DNA of 64,000 nt from Hypoxylon rubiginosum (taxonomy: Eukaryota; Ascomycota; Sordariomycetes; Xylariales; Hypoxylaceae), in the NCBI GenBank assembly GCA_902806565.1, contig CADCXA010000055.1, positions 1,426,001 through 1,490,000 of the forward strand. The letters are read 5' to 3'. Positions 32,575 through 46,200 of the stretch are shown piece by piece. The notes beneath the pieces were generated by a model. The model saw nothing but the letters and a program-made list of their open reading frames with translations. It ran no database searches and was not told the origin of the DNA. A program made the position numbers and the translations under genes. Numbering within the stretch: position 1 is the first letter of the stretch; every line of letters begins with the position of its first letter.

Positions 32575-34753
32575 GGGAAGGCAACGAATGGCCGGGCTAG
32601 GAGCTAGGAAACCGGAGCAGGCATCTATGTCATTATTGGCCAACATTTCTCTACTTCTCATCAAGGATACTAGGCTTGGAGGACGGCAAGAGTTCCTTTC
32701 GGGGCGGCTAGCCGTTGGAGCGTTTATTGCCGCAGTTATGAAAAAGCTGTGCCGAATAGAGATGCTGTCGTACAGGTGTGTGGTCACGCCAAGTTGTGGT
32801 GACTGTCACCATTGTAGCACACAGAATGCAGACCGAGACATGATGCAAATGAATTGCTATTAAGCTATTAAATAGTTTCCGGCATAATAGGACCGGAGTA
32901 TAGTCCGTCCTATATCGCTGTGTAACTACCTAGGTACTCTTGTTATCGGCTCCAAGCGCTCGGTATACATATTGGGAGCATATGCATGTACGTGGTAGGC
33001 TAACTGCTAAGCAATTCCCGCGACAAACACACCTCTAGTTGGGAACGTATTATTTCCAGCATAAGAACATGAAGCAGAGTCTTAGATGTCAATTATGTAT
33101 ATTCAGGTTAGCATATACACAGGCGTTGCGATACCTTCGCGGAGCCTCCACACGTACCTCCACGAGGATGGCACCCTGCCCACCCTCGTCAACGCCCAAT
33201 TCGTTCGAACACACGTTAGCTAAACAAACCAAGAATACACGCAGACATTTCTCGTATGAAAGCCCAAGATCATTTCGAGGGAGAGAAGAAAACAAACAGT
33301 TCCTACAGACATTTGCCAACTCCCCGAACCCCTTTTCCAACACCTTGCCACAAGCGAAATTTCAATTACCGAGGCTTATGTATACCGATAAGTCCGAACT
33401 CTTGGGAAGCCATGGAAGATTGTATGAGAATAGAAACCGCCATCTGGTAACAGGAAAAAAAGAAAAGCACTCGGTCGTGTTGAGCAGCCCTTCCCTGTTG
33501 TCTCTTGGGCTTCATCGACCATCTCAACTCACATACACATACACCGCCATTCCCTTTTCCCCGTGCCGACATCCCGAGGCGCCTCGCGTGAGAAAGAAAA
33601 CGCGAGGCGGGAGGCGGGAGGCGGCATCGATCCTGTTCGTGTTCAAACTAACCTCTGAGACATATGGATTGACACCGGTTGAAGAAAGTCTTGGTGCGTC
33701 CAATTGCCTCATCCCGTCGCCTTTGTTGTGGCCCCCCTCCCCCCCTTTCTATCCCCAAGCATATACATAACCTCGGCTCCTCCCACGCTCTTCTCCTTTT
33801 TAGCCTTTTCCCGCCTACATAAACGACGCCCCCTCCTTTCATTTTATCGCTACGCGTCTAGCGTACGCTTCTCCTACTCGTACAATCTTGGGGTGTTCCC
33901 CTAAACCCCGATCGGATTAAGAGTTGGCCGAGGGGGAGGGAACAGAGCGTCCTGGGTCCGTGCTCCCTTGGCGAAGCCTCTGCTCGCTCACAGCCAACCT
34001 AGGTTGCCCTCGGGGGCTGATAATACGATGTGATAACGTCAGCGAGCTAGTAGCAGTTCGGTCTTGCTGTCGTTGCCAGCAATCTCGGCGGACGCTCCAC
34101 TTTGGGACCACTCAGCTCCGGGCCTGTCGAACGATGCCACGTGCGTGCCAGACTCTCGAAGTTATTAAAAATACCTGAGGCACGTAGGTCGATCAATAAA
34201 GTCCGGGGCATTAGTTCGTGCGTAGCTGCTGGTTGCTATTTAAATGTCGTCGCATTCCACGGGGACCTGCATGGGCGTATCCTTTTGTCGATCTTACGAA
34301 TGTGTCGCAAATCAGCCCCCTTACGCTCGGGCGACGTTCAACTTTTTTTTTTTCTCTCCTCTGCTTGGGCCCTTTTTTTTTGGTCTCTCCCCCTTCCAAA
34401 ACCTTGTTTCATACAATTTCCTTCTTCTCTTTTCCTATTGTTGTCGTTTCCCTATAGTTCCTTTTCCTATAGTTCCTTTCCCTTGTATTTTCTTTCCAAT
34501 CTACTATACCTTTCGAAGAACCAGACTCCGGACTTTGCCTACCTGCCTATTTTCATGCGCTCGTTTTCGTAATGGGTGAGAGTGAGTGGACGGAAAGTAA
34601 GTACTTTCGGACCAAAAAACTCCGGGACGGCGGCATAATATGCGATTGCGGCAGGGGAGAGCGAGAAGGGGACCTTGTCGTTGCTGGAGAGGACGCCGCG
34701 AGTACGGCTATCGCCTTGTTCCCCCCGTTTGTCCCGACCTCACCACCACCCCC
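32575..34753. other. Intergenic region, pyrimidine-rich on the right
   Basis: No gene is supported. The plus strand from about 33460 to 34540 has long T/C tracts (for instance two T-runs at 34342-34381), which in these fungi usually mark transcription starts of plus-strand genes, yet no plus-strand gene follows. A 243-codon open frame (33039-33770) starts without an ATG and shows no domain. A TACCTAGGTA element lies at 32927-32938. Confidence 0.45.
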
Positions 34754-36272
34754 TTATCTCCCGCCGTAGTACATAGACCCGACGTGCGAGGGATCCTCGG
34801 CCGCCGACGAAACGTGCGCCTCCGGCGAGTGCTGCGGCCCCCCCTGTTCCGCCCCGTACCACCCGCCGTAGTCCTGCTCGTGCGGCTTCGCCGGGTACGG
34901 GTGGTAAGACTGCCCCCACGCGCCGCCGCCGCCGTAGGCCGAGTGCGGCGTGGCGGCGCCCGCCGACAGGGACCCGTCCGCCGCCACGACGTCGCCCCTG
35001 TCGTACGGCCGCGTCGGAGAAGTAGCGGCGTACGCCTCGTCGCCGTAGGATATAGACCTCGTCCCCGCCGCCGTCGTCGGGTACGACTTCCACGCGCTGG
35101 CGCCCGTGGTGTTGATCCTGCTGAGCTCGAGCGAGTTCGCCGGCCACGTCGACATGGACACCGGCGCCGGCGCGTGCGCGTACGAAGAGTAGTCCGCGGT
35201 CTCCGGCAGGCCGTGGGCGAAGCCGGCCCACGAGGAGGAGGCGTGCGGCGCGTCGTGGTGGGACGTCCTCGCGGCGCCCGGCTCCGCGGACATCCAGCCG
35301 CCGGCGCTGCTTGTTCCGTGTCCGTAGTGAAACGCCCGGCCGCCGGATGCGTTTGTTGGTGAGACTTTTCCTCGAGGATTTGCTTTAGTGAAGATGTTCC
35401 ATAGTCAACGGGGGGAGGAAAAGGGGGTACTAGGCGAGGAGGAGGGGGAGGGCGTTCCTAGAAGAACTGCAACCTACTTTTAGGCTCGGAATGGTAAGTC
35501 TCGTCCTCCCCAGGCTTCGTCGCCTGCTGATGGCTCATGTCCGACATAGATGGGATCGTCGCTAGCTGGTGGTAGGGTGGGTTTGACCGTGCTTCTAAAT
35601 GTCCCGCTCGCATGGCTGGTGATGTGGAAGGTGACGCTAGGCTGGTTCCGACGGACGGTATTGTTCCCTGCATCTGTCCCGTCGGGAGCGGCGGTTGATT
35701 TACTGCAGAGTAGACACACTCTCTTTGGAGATTAATGCAACTCTCACATCGTCCTAGAACGTCTGGCGTCTCTGGCTGTTTGCACCTGATCTTCCTTTTC
35801 CGGCAGTGTTCTATACGAAAAAAAGGTTGCACTTTAGTACCCATGCGAAGAATGCCTTGTCCCGGCTAGTCGCTTAGCGCTGCGTTCTGCTGCGTCCAAA
35901 ACTTACCACAGGCGATGGGCGTCCGATGATAGCCAAGCTTGTTCCTTCTCTTCTCCTTGGGGACACCAGAGGACCCTTGATCGACTTCGTTCGTCCCCTG
36001 CGGTCTCACGTTAGGGGTCGAGACGGATCTTTTCAACTTGAATTCTTTGGAAAAGGAGTCTCGTCGCCGGGCGGGGGACATCTGTGTGCCCTGGGGTAAG
36101 TGTTGGTAAAGGTAGAGGAAAGCGGTGAAGACGGAGGCTGTGGTGGGTGATTTTTGCTAGTGAGTCTTACCTCTGGGGTGGAAGTTATCGGCGTTAGATG
36201 GCTACCCATGTAGCTAGCTTGCGACGCGCCTATTTCTGGGTCGTCCCGCGGTGGTGGGTACTGATAAGACAT
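34754..36272 (-). CDS. Zn(II)2Cys6 binuclear-cluster transcription factor
   Basis: Four exons on the minus strand, 36272-36171, 36090-35907, 35810-35478 and about 35364-34754, give roughly 409 residues. The third intron has alternative acceptors (exon start 35364, 35370 or 35382, all in frame), changing the length by a few residues. The Zn2Cys6 cluster spans the exon 2/3 junction: C-EH-C-RKRKIR-C-KQPETPDVLGR-C-ES-C-INLQRE-C, spacing 2-6-11-2-6, at about residues 94-126. Upstream is a basic, Ser-rich leader (SPARRRDSFSKEFKLKRS). Downstream is a long low-complexity region rich in Ser, Pro, Gly, His and Tyr, including GRAFHYGHGTSSAG and the C-terminal YYGGR. No fungal-specific middle-homology region is seen, so it is a short Zn2Cys6 regulator. 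Probably nuclear; targets unknown. The last exon is very GC-rich. Confidence 0.85.
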
Positions 36273-38496
36273 TGTGCCTAGGATGGACGGCTCGAGGGGG
36301 ATATATGTTCGAGTTGCTACGTACCCCTGAGGAGCTATTATGTCTTTAGGGGGGGTGGCTGTTGGGCGGCAATTACCATCAACGGGGTTCTCTCTAACGT
36401 GAAGGCCCGGGAGCTAGGGAGTAAGCCGCCTCCAGCAGCCTATTTCTTCGAATGGGGTTTGCGGCTGGCTTCCCGCTTTTGTGGCTTTCCGCCTGAAGCT
36501 CTTCGACGGTGGATGATAGAAAGACGGCCGTTTAGCAAACCTTCGAATTCGACCTCGAGACTCGGTCCTCGTGACCGTTATAAACCGAAATATGGTAACA
36601 GAGGAAGGTAGCAGGCAGGCAGGAGTGGAGCGTGAAATGGGCCAATCGAGTCCAAAATTCCTTTCGGCCTTGGACGCAGATATGCAGAAGACCCGTCTGG
36701 TGCGTGGTGGGACAGAACAACGCACGCCCACACCTAATCACCTTTCTAGGTATACCTGGAGCACCTCCCTCAGGTTGGGAGCAAGGGTCCAACGAATATC
36801 TGGATCGGGAAGCTTGGTGCACAACGTTCCGGGCCTGCTCCCCTGAGGTTTTGCACACGGACAGGCTCAATGGGTATCTTCGGCAATATCTGAAGTGTTA
36901 GTTGCAACACGACACAACTGAATAAATCGGTCTTTGCTAGACTGGAAAGAAGATGATTAGCAGGGCTATATGATGATTTAGGGATTGTCCCTTTTTGATC
37001 GACGGTTCCGTTGTGGCCCTGGGGTAGATTTTTTGGGTAGTGCTGAAGATCTGACCGAGTCGATAGCGAATAGCGAGTAGGTAGGTATGTGTGAACGTAG
37101 GGACGGATGTAGGTCAACGCCACCTTTGAAGCTAGAAACTTTGATCGAACGCGGGCTCGGCCCACGGATCTAACAGGTTCCCACAGTGGTAACAAGACTA
37201 GGCCGAGAGATGCTTCTGCATCGATCTTGTCACTCGGCGTCCCACGGATAGCTACAGGTGAGAAAAAAGCCCTTTGAGTCAAGCACGGGAAGTCAACCAT
37301 GGAAGAAGATCTGTCTGGGGCAGACCCTGTGAGCCCCCCAAGGTATATATCAGGAATTATGAGGCCCACCGGTGAGTGGCATAAGATCTAGACGATCTGC
37401 GTGGAGTAGAAGGACGTCTCCTGAGCTCATGGGGCTTTACGACATGCAGGCGACCTCCGCTTCTCTTTCCGCGAAGTGAATGCTATATAGAGCTGCACGA
37501 CAAAAATTGATGGCGAGAGCAGGAAAAGAAAAGGGATAAGCTAATACGCCCGTCTCGACCGACGCGCAATTAAAAAAACAGCAAGGAATTTTATCTGTCG
37601 AATACTGGCAAAAAGCCGTGCTATTTGGAATATGGTGCTGCCATCCCTATTATCCTTTCGCCTCGATAACGAATATGAGACGATATCGTCTTCCAGATCG
37701 TCTAGTCCTCCTCCTCCTCTACCCCAATCTTCGTCACTGGATCGGCCAATCTAGTATCCAGAAGAATTAATCCCTTTGTTATGCACTAGGAGTTGTGGCT
37801 CCGACTAGCCACAGATTGCTCTCACCATCTACCTAAGGTAGGCAATGTTAGGTACAAACCCTCTTGTACCCGGACGTTTAGAATAGCCAGTGAGGGCACA
37901 GGCTGAAATTTTTTTAATGTTAAGGGGAAGGGTGTATGCAAGCGTAAAAAAGGGTCCTAGGGCGTCTAGGAACGGATACGCAGTGCCCCGAGGAAGCTAT
38001 TGCTTGTCGTTGGCCCGAAGTGAAGAGGGCTCTTACACCAAGCATATCTTGACGGATCTATTGACTGGAGCGGAGCGCGAATCGGTCTGAAGAGCCTACG
38101 AATTTCCAAGGTAGTATCATCGTGGTGGGAACGGTTCAACCGGTTTTCTGGGACTGTCAATCTGTGACACCAGTGGGAAGACATAGACAGGGGGTTGACG
38201 GGAGTAGCCATTGCTCTCCGGCTCATCAACCGCTAGGTATTTACGAATCTTTTATTTTCCAAATGGCATCCATCTATCTTCTCTAAAGCTAGAGGAATTC
38301 GGACTGTAGCTGTCGGTGGCGCCCAGTACGTTGTCTGCAGCTCATCCTTGTCTCCTTGCTGATCCCGGCGCCAGAAAGGTATCAAAGCTCGAACATGGGG
38401 CAAATACCTAGCCTGAAAGCAGCCATATACCCCTGCTATAATAGAACTAATGCCGTCACTTGAAAGTGCTTGCCTCTATGATGAGGTACGCAGTAT

Positions 38497-38586
38497 GTGA
38501 ATGTGAGTGTGAGTGTGAGTGTGAGTGTGAGTGTGAGTGTGAGTGTGAGTGTGAGTGTGAGTGTGAGTGTGAGTGTGAATGTGAAT
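38497..38586. repeat. Hexanucleotide tandem array, 12 x GTGAGT flanked by GTGAAT variants
   Basis: Twelve perfect GTGAGT units (38503-38574), preceded by one GTGAAT (38497-38502) and followed by two GTGAAT (38575-38586): fifteen units in 90 bp. The unit is a multiple of three, so all frames stay open and read as Cys-Glu or His-Ser alternations; these are artefacts, not genes. The edge variants differing by G-to-A suggest the array expanded from a GTGAAT-like seed or decays at its edges. Likely length-variable between strains. Confidence 0.95.
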
Positions 38587-40219
38587 ATGATTTGATCGCT
38601 GAGCGAGTTGGGGGACCAACAGTCTTAGGAGAATGCAAGGAGAATAAAAAGGATAACGTGGTTAGGCATGGTTGATCCGAATCGTAGAATACCCAAATGA
38701 GCCCCCAACACTTAGGGCTGATGCTTGGCCTGGTAAATATCTGCACTTTTCGAGTTAGCATGTAGCATGGTGGAGTGGCGGCTCTGATAACTTTTCAACC
38801 CTTTTATTTTCCTTTTCCCGTATGCCTTTACTTATATAGCCAAGATATACCGACCAGGACGCAACGTCGTATTCAGGAAATATTACCAATCAATTCCACT
38901 ATAATACCTAAAAAGATCTATCATCTAGTGGCTTAGTATCTTCAAGCAGCCAAGGGCCAACTTGAGGATGTTATAGGTAAAGGTAGCGCGGCGTTAAGGA
39001 AACCATTGCATTTTCGTAAGACGGGGGTCCTCTAACATGTCTTAATGTCTCTGTCTCTCTTACTTTCTTCTGGTATAACATAGATACCCAGGTATCACCG
39101 ATAAGTGTGTAAAATTATTCCTTTTGGTCCCTTCGAGAATCTTCATGTACAAGTTGGGTTGACACCAGCCCCGAATAAGTTCCAGCAGCCCGGTAAAATA
39201 GCTAGTAAAGATGGGGAAGCAAGGGGGAGATCCTGATCTTACCTAGTCTTTCGCATCATGCAACGCTACGAGAGTACAAGTACAACGCTCCAGTGCATGG
39301 ATACACTCCAGTCAAAATGCTTGCGCAAATGCGCATAACATCCGTCTCTTTTTCCTACCCTCCTTACCCTCGGGTCCTCCTGATCAAGCCCTGCAGAACA
39401 CCTTCGCACGTTTTCCCATCATCTGATGCTCCAAGCTCCCGTTCCGGCAGGCGATGTAAGTGCTGAAAGTCGGGTGAGACAAGGCTTTATTTCAACTTAG
39501 GTGTAGCTTTTCGCTGTTCGCTGTAGCCGCTTCATACTGATCACTTTCCATCCCATCAGGGATTTCTAAAAAAGGCATTTGCCGAAGCTAGCACTATTCC
39601 TAGAAAACTCTAGTAAGCATAATCCTTTCAGCCGAGCAAGATAGGATGAACTTGATCTGTTCAAGGAAGTTCGGCTTCATTTCGTGCTTTAAGTTGACAG
39701 TGTGCATCCTCACGGTAGGCGTCGATCAAAAATGATGTGCGACCAGGATTATAATATGTATTTTCACGGTCGATGTGCGGACGATTAGGCGACAGACAAC
39801 CTCCACAAATTCGGCGATAACTAACATATAACCTCACAGTCCTCACTATCTACGGAAGATCTTCGCGCGAGCTCATTAAAATTCTTTGGCCTTGAGGTGA
39901 TCAAACCTGACCTGAAGCTGGGCAAGATACCTATTGTGATAACAAGTCTTAAGTCTTACCTCGACGTCGGGGACTTTGGATATTCTTGGCCACGGTCTCG
40001 TCAGGGGTATACCAAGTGGATCTGCAACTCATTCATTTTGTATTATGTACGCGTTATTTTACAGGCGTATTTGCTTTCTTTTCCTTTTGGTGCCCAACGG
40101 CGCTCGGGATGTGATAGATGCAGCCGGCGAGAAAAGTACAATTCCCCAAACGTAGGCGTATATGAAAACGAGATAGTCTTGCATGAGGGTTACTATACCT
40201 AGAGTGTATATATTACATA

Positions 40220-40235
40220 TATATACATGTATATA
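40220..40235. repeat. Perfect 16-bp palindrome in an AT-rich patch
   Basis: TATATACATGTATATA is exactly self-complementary and sits in a longer alternating TA-rich stretch (about 40206-40240). It may extrude as a cruciform; no flanking gene explains it. Confidence 0.8.
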
Positions 40236-43200
40236 CCTTATATCAAGTTGATGTATTTATGGTACCTTAGGAGATGGCCTACCGCAGGATCTGGCCTAGC
40301 CCAGGGGCGGCCCGCGATCTGAGCCCGGAGTCGAGTCTTGGTGGATTTCAGCAACGGGTTATCATCCACTTGATAGACGAGAGACGACAGACCAGGTTAA
40401 GAGACATTCTGGATGATGTATCTTCGAAAGGTGCACACGGCCATATTAGGAAAACTAAATTTTCATGCGAAAGACGAAGTTGAAGTCCCCGGCGCCTCTT
40501 TGATGCAGCGAGCCAGGGAGCGCCAGGGATCGCTGACCACTAACAGCTGAGATACAGGGGTCGTCCTCACGCCCATCCACCGGGGCACTCAGGCACATTC
40601 TCGCATTCCCCATTCTTTAGATGCACTACGGTTTTAGTCTTCACATGGTGTGAGGGCATTCTACTTGTCTACTGCGATTTCTCATGTTTCATCACCAGGC
40701 ACACCAACCACAGCTCACTCTTCTTATCGTACTCTAACGCCGCGCATCCTTTAGCCTCAACTCGCCATTTGTCTTCCTCTGGTGGCATCTCTTCGCAACC
40801 AAAGACCTAGCTCGCACTCTGATCACATGGCCAAGGTTGTGTGTCAACTCGCATGATAGAGCCATACTCGGTGTGCATCAACGTTGACACGTCTCACGGG
40901 ATCCAACGGCGTCTACAGAGCCTGTGTTAGTTCTCGTCTTGGTCTTTTACGTTAGGCGTTTCTAGAACGGGTGACATCACATAGTCTTCCCATGCTTGAG
41001 ATACACTCGCTGGACAATATGAGCAGCCAATATCTTCGTCGGCGCCGGTCTACGAGCCTCCTAGCCGCTATGATGACTGTTCTCTCGTTTGATCTCCTTT
41101 TAGCCAGAATTCCACCAAGGCTTAAAACTCCTTCTTGGACCTCATCTACCTGCTACTTGCAGCATTCGGAAAATCGGTGAGCGGCCCGGCATTAGCCTCA
41201 CTTATGCGCTCATTACATAGGAAGAATGCATCACTAATATCATGCCCTCACTCTTCCTCGGCCAATTGAGGCTGATGAATTGCATCGGCATGGGGGAAAA
41301 AAGAATCTAGGACAATACCCAACGAACAGTGGATTATGCATAACATTAGCGCCCAAGGCCGGTCAAGGAGGAAAATGACATGTCCGTCCAGATCTTCCAG
41401 CAAGATGAGGCTGATTGGGCCAATAGAAGACTAGCATCTCGCAGATCTTGAGTTACGCTGCAAGGCGTTGTTAGGAGAAATATCTCAACCACCTTGGCAC
41501 AGGTAGTAGTCTGCAACTCGTGGCATTCTCGTTCTTGCTGTCTCATCAGTGCAGGAATGTCACTGAAAAAGGCAGGGCCAATCGAGATTTCCGATTCCCC
41601 GAACAAGCAAAATGGCCGACCACCACCTACGCCATCAGGACCGTGAGCAGAAGCGCCGCTCTACCAACAATCTACAGGGTGCCACACAACTCCCCGGTAT
41701 TCCTGTCTTAGAATACCAGGTGCTCCTCATCTCCACGAGGTAATCGACGGCTGTGAGAAACTAGCAGCCGGACTTGGGTACGCACTTGGCTGCCGAATGA
41801 GCCGCAAAACTCCAGATGGATCGGTCAAAGGGGCTAAGAAAGGCACGTCCTTCATTTCTCGGCTTCAACCTCAACCTTATGGTTGGCAATCGCTCCGACC
41901 CGGAAATTGGATTCTTGGGTTGCGAAGTACAGTACACATTGCTCCAAGCCTGTCTCAAGTCGTGTAACAAGTTCATATCTTGGATTTAGATGCTTTGGAG
42001 AGGCTGCACACGATTCCGATGCATGTCTCCTAACTTAGCCAGATTGTGTAGGCGAGTACAGTAGCCACGTGCAAATTAGTTGTGTCTTGCATGCCAAACG
42101 TCGTGCCGGCACCGCTGCTTTAGGTACCTTGGTGTTGGTTGTGCCACTGCTGATGTACTGAGCTAACAGAGACAAGTCCTGGAGTCGCGTATATTCTTAT
42201 CTTATACTTATAATTCCGTGAGGGAGGAAGTACCAGAAACAACCCCGGAGAAGGGCTTGAGGCATCTAGGTACGTACTCTACGACCAACTTAGCCGTCAA
42301 TAAAAGATGAGCCCAATGTGACTGACAAAGTACTCATTCACATGAAGCAGTCCAGGTTGGAGAACCAGTCGCGCATGTCAACCAAGTCTCACCTCTCGAC
42401 GACAAGACAAGCCCCCGTCAGTCCTTCGGCATGCCATAGGTACATGCCATTGAATGCCAGCGATCAGTTAGCCGCAAAGGGCGAGCCCGCATTGCGCCCC
42501 CACCGCTCTACGTGGTGGATATTACACGAGTGGCGTTTTTCTTCATGCTTTTCTTCGCTGCGGGGGGATTCCACAGGGCTGGACCCGATAATCTTAAGTC
42601 CACGAGGCCCGAGATATGGCACTCCGAGGTCTCAGTTTCATAACGCCTCTTAAGATTGCCAACGTCAGCAGTGGGCCAATCCATCTACTCTAGGAGATGT
42701 GCCCTAGTCCTTGTGACTGGTCTATTCCTGCAAGAGATGGGTATCCCAGTCACATACACTGAGGGGAATCGAAGAGCTAGTATATACCTAGGTATGTAAG
42801 AGATCTCTACAAGTCGTAGTAATGAAGCCTCTAGGTTAGAAACTTATTGATATGCAGTCTGTTTCTACCGAGTTCTGTCTCTACATTACATTAAGGGTTA
42901 TTCAAACTTATTGCACATGCCAAAATCGTGTTCCCTCTTCGTTTGACTATGGAATTTCCGTTGGTTAGTTGCTTTATTCTCGTAGTTGCCACAACTATCT
43001 GTAAAATACTCTAAGGGGTAACAATCATAAACAGCTAACACACCTAACACGATATACTATGTGTAGTCCTACTATCTTAACTACTCACTGAATTAATTGT
43101 ATGCTTGAGAGCTGGTCATTTCATCCTGTAAGGTGTTTTAACCTTTTCTATGAGAAAGTATAAGCCTGACTAGCTCGCTTCCGTATCTCTCCCTCATGAT

Positions 43201-46200
43201 CCTTCCGTCATGTAAATACGGTGGCTTCCTTCCTATGCTGAATGGAGGGTCCTAATTTAAGATATGAGGATGAAATATCGCGAATAGATCTTCACGGGTA
43301 GGCGAATCCCGGGGATAGTCGCCCGCTAGATTAGCGGACAGTAGACACAGTAGCGGTATACGGACCCGATTAGTGGGAGGAGAGACCGCCGCCGGATGAA
43401 ACTGCGGCTGAACGGCGCTTACGGATGAGAGACACGGGATGCTACATAGCAATACGCAGTGAGAGGTGAGGTAGGGCTAGGGAAGGTTGCGCAACAGCAG
43501 CGTCCCGAGCCTTACAAGGATGATGTTGAAAGGTCCAAGAAAACGGTGTCTCATTATAAGCAATTTGGGCTATTTTTATATATCCCGGAAAGTAATAAGG
43601 ACGTAACACGGGAAGGACGTAATGCACAATTTAGAGATGAGATAATGTCCACCATTCCTAGGTAGGCTGAAGATGATCAAAGGGCTTCGTAGGTTACACT
43701 GTCTCGTGAGTAACCTACCGAAAGATGTCCAGGACATCTTCCTCTTGGCCCGTCATGCCTGTCGATACACACATTGTGTCGTTCGGCCGCAGTAGACTCT
43801 CGGTGGCCACCCACCTCCCTTCATGTCAACTAACACCTCGTCTATTCTATATTGCCTTCGCAGTAAAGGATCTATCGCAGAGCGTGAATGATAGAGATAG
43901 ATCTTATCTACAGCTAAAGGAACGCAACACGCAAGGTGAGCTAGAAAGGCCGCATCTCAATAGCGGTGACCACCTAAGGCGGTTGCAATGACAGGTATCT
44001 ACTAACAAATTATCGATAGGAACACTATTATTTCGCTATATCTAGTACATTTCTATCTAACATCGCTCCTTGAACAAGAAGACTAACGTATTGCTTTAGC
44101 TAAGTAATTTAAGAGTTTGGTGAACTGGCCAGTATCACACCGGTTTGGCCAACGTGTCTGAAAAGGGGCTGATGTAGATTGGTATATTGATGCTTCATCT
44201 CAAGCATCAAGGTCTAGTACCTAAGCCATTCCATGCTACCCTCAACAATGAACATGTCTGACAAATATTTCCGACCTTGGAGGAGAAATTCGACAACTTC
44301 AGATACGTACCTAGGTAGGCTATGAAAGACTGATACATGCTTACCGACCCAGTTACTATGTAACCGTTAAGTTCTCCTGTAGATGGCTTAATAGGTGTGC
44401 TAGGAGGCAAGATGGAAGCCGACAAAAGGACAAGGTAAGATGTGGAATGTAGCAGTTCACAGACATGGCAGAATCTCTGACATTTTCATTTGCAGCAATC
44501 TCAACACTTCTTCTCCCTTTGAGTCCCCCGGGCAACCACACGGCTTTCAATCCTACCCACGAAACTCTCCCTGCTCATGCCATTGCTGTGTGACTGTATG
44601 CAGAATTCGCGACTCGGGTCGATATCAAGCGAACAGGCGAAGTATAGGCTGCAAGGGCTACCCTCATAACGAGCCTGATTGCATACCTACCTACCGGTAG
44701 GTACTCTAACTTGCTTTGACCATCAGATACCGAAGTCCATACCCAAAGTGCGGGATGCCCTTTTTGCTGCCTGCCTGCATACATACCTCCTAGGTAGGCA
44801 GATCGAGAATCGGGATTGCTTAGCGCAACACCTAACCCGGGAAAGAAGCGAGCAATCCTGAGATTGGATGTATCGCCAAGGTCCAAGACTGCCTGCTGCT
44901 TCACCCTCACCGCTTCGATCATCGAGTAGTATGACCCTTACAGTGCGTCACCTCGGGCTTCCTAGGTTCGTCGCCCCCCAGCGTTGGAACTAGGAAGCAA
45001 GGCAACAAGATCCCCCCTATCGAGCGTGCTACGTGGCTGCAACATCATGCGAGTTGATCGGCATCCCATAGGCCACATGATCACCTAGATGCCTCCCGGG
45101 GAGTCGATGAAGAAGCCATCGCGTCTAATGCGGCTATGTTCTTGGTGCCAGGCAAGTCGAGAACCTGGTAATGGGCAAGAGTTCCCGTCGAGCTAGCGAT
45201 ACCGGACCCCTGAATATAGGAACGATTAGCCGCGGATTGCCGGGTGAAAAAAAGAAAACCAAAAACCCGGGGTGGGCTAAAAGAGACAAAAGGACACCGC
45301 CATGTTGTGTGCTCACGAACAAGGCCCCTTGTGAACTAGGAAGGGGGAGCCGCATAATGGGAATATATCTCAAGCAAAGAAAAAAAACGCTCCGAGGATC
45401 TCATTTCGCCAACCATCCATTCTCGCTAGCACGGGTAACGGTCAGTGCACTGGTACAGCCGGGGTTGAGTGGTATGCGGTTCCTCCCAATATTGCGACAT
45501 ATCGTGCATTTAGACCCAGCCGGATTCCCCACCTCGAATAGAAGTGAGGGGTGTCGTCATCTGATTACTGTACTTCTTTGGACCATCGTGGGCATCCGAT
45601 ACGAAGAAGCACACCTCCGGTGACCCGGTTTGGCACACGAGCAAGGCTGGCGCTCCTTTTTTCAATATCAAATTTTTTTTGAGGAAGATCCCAATTGTTG
45701 AAAGACCGCGGCAGGCAGTGCTCGATATCGTGAACCGCGCATTTCGAAGACTTTGGTTGGGGTAAAAGATCGCGGACACTGCCACCTCGTTTATCGTGGG
45801 GGATATGGGATGGAACAGGAAGAGGAATCGTCAGAGCAAATAGGAAGCGGGATCGTGATAAAACTGTCGGTGACGCAAAGGGGTTAAGGAGCACTTCGCA
45901 ACAAGAAGAACGCGGCCGTCTGAATGGCTTGTGGTTTTCTTTTCCTAGGAGGTATCTGTTTTCTTTTGCGCCTCGTGTTTTGTGATAGGTATCAACCAGC
46001 CGCATCTTTTTTAGTGGGCGTCCCAGTTTCGATGCTACCCTATTTTCGTGACAATTTATTCAAAATCGGCACAACATATCTACGTCCTGCGTATATATGT
46101 ATGGGCGTGTCCCAAAAAGGGGCTTAGGGTTTGACCAAATTTCTAAAAGCGTGCCATATCACAAAAATCCTCCTCTGCATTTCCCTTGCTCCTCTACCTG

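Noticed and set aside
33039..33770. 243-codon open frame on the plus strand
   Set aside because: It opens with a non-ATG codon, has no domain, signal or membrane pattern, and shows no intron logic; it looks like chance in pyrimidine-rich DNA.
34640..35362. 240-codon Arg/Val-rich plus-strand frame over the Zn2Cys6 gene
   Set aside because: An antisense shadow of the GC-rich last exon; the minus strand has the coherent protein.
36770..37369. 199-codon open frame on the minus strand
   Set aside because: No recognisable motif, uneven composition, no spliced neighbours, and an overlapping plus-strand frame of equal quality.
38456..38761. His-Ser and Cys-Glu alternating frames
   Set aside because: They are translations of the GTGAGT array, whose 6-bp unit keeps all frames open.
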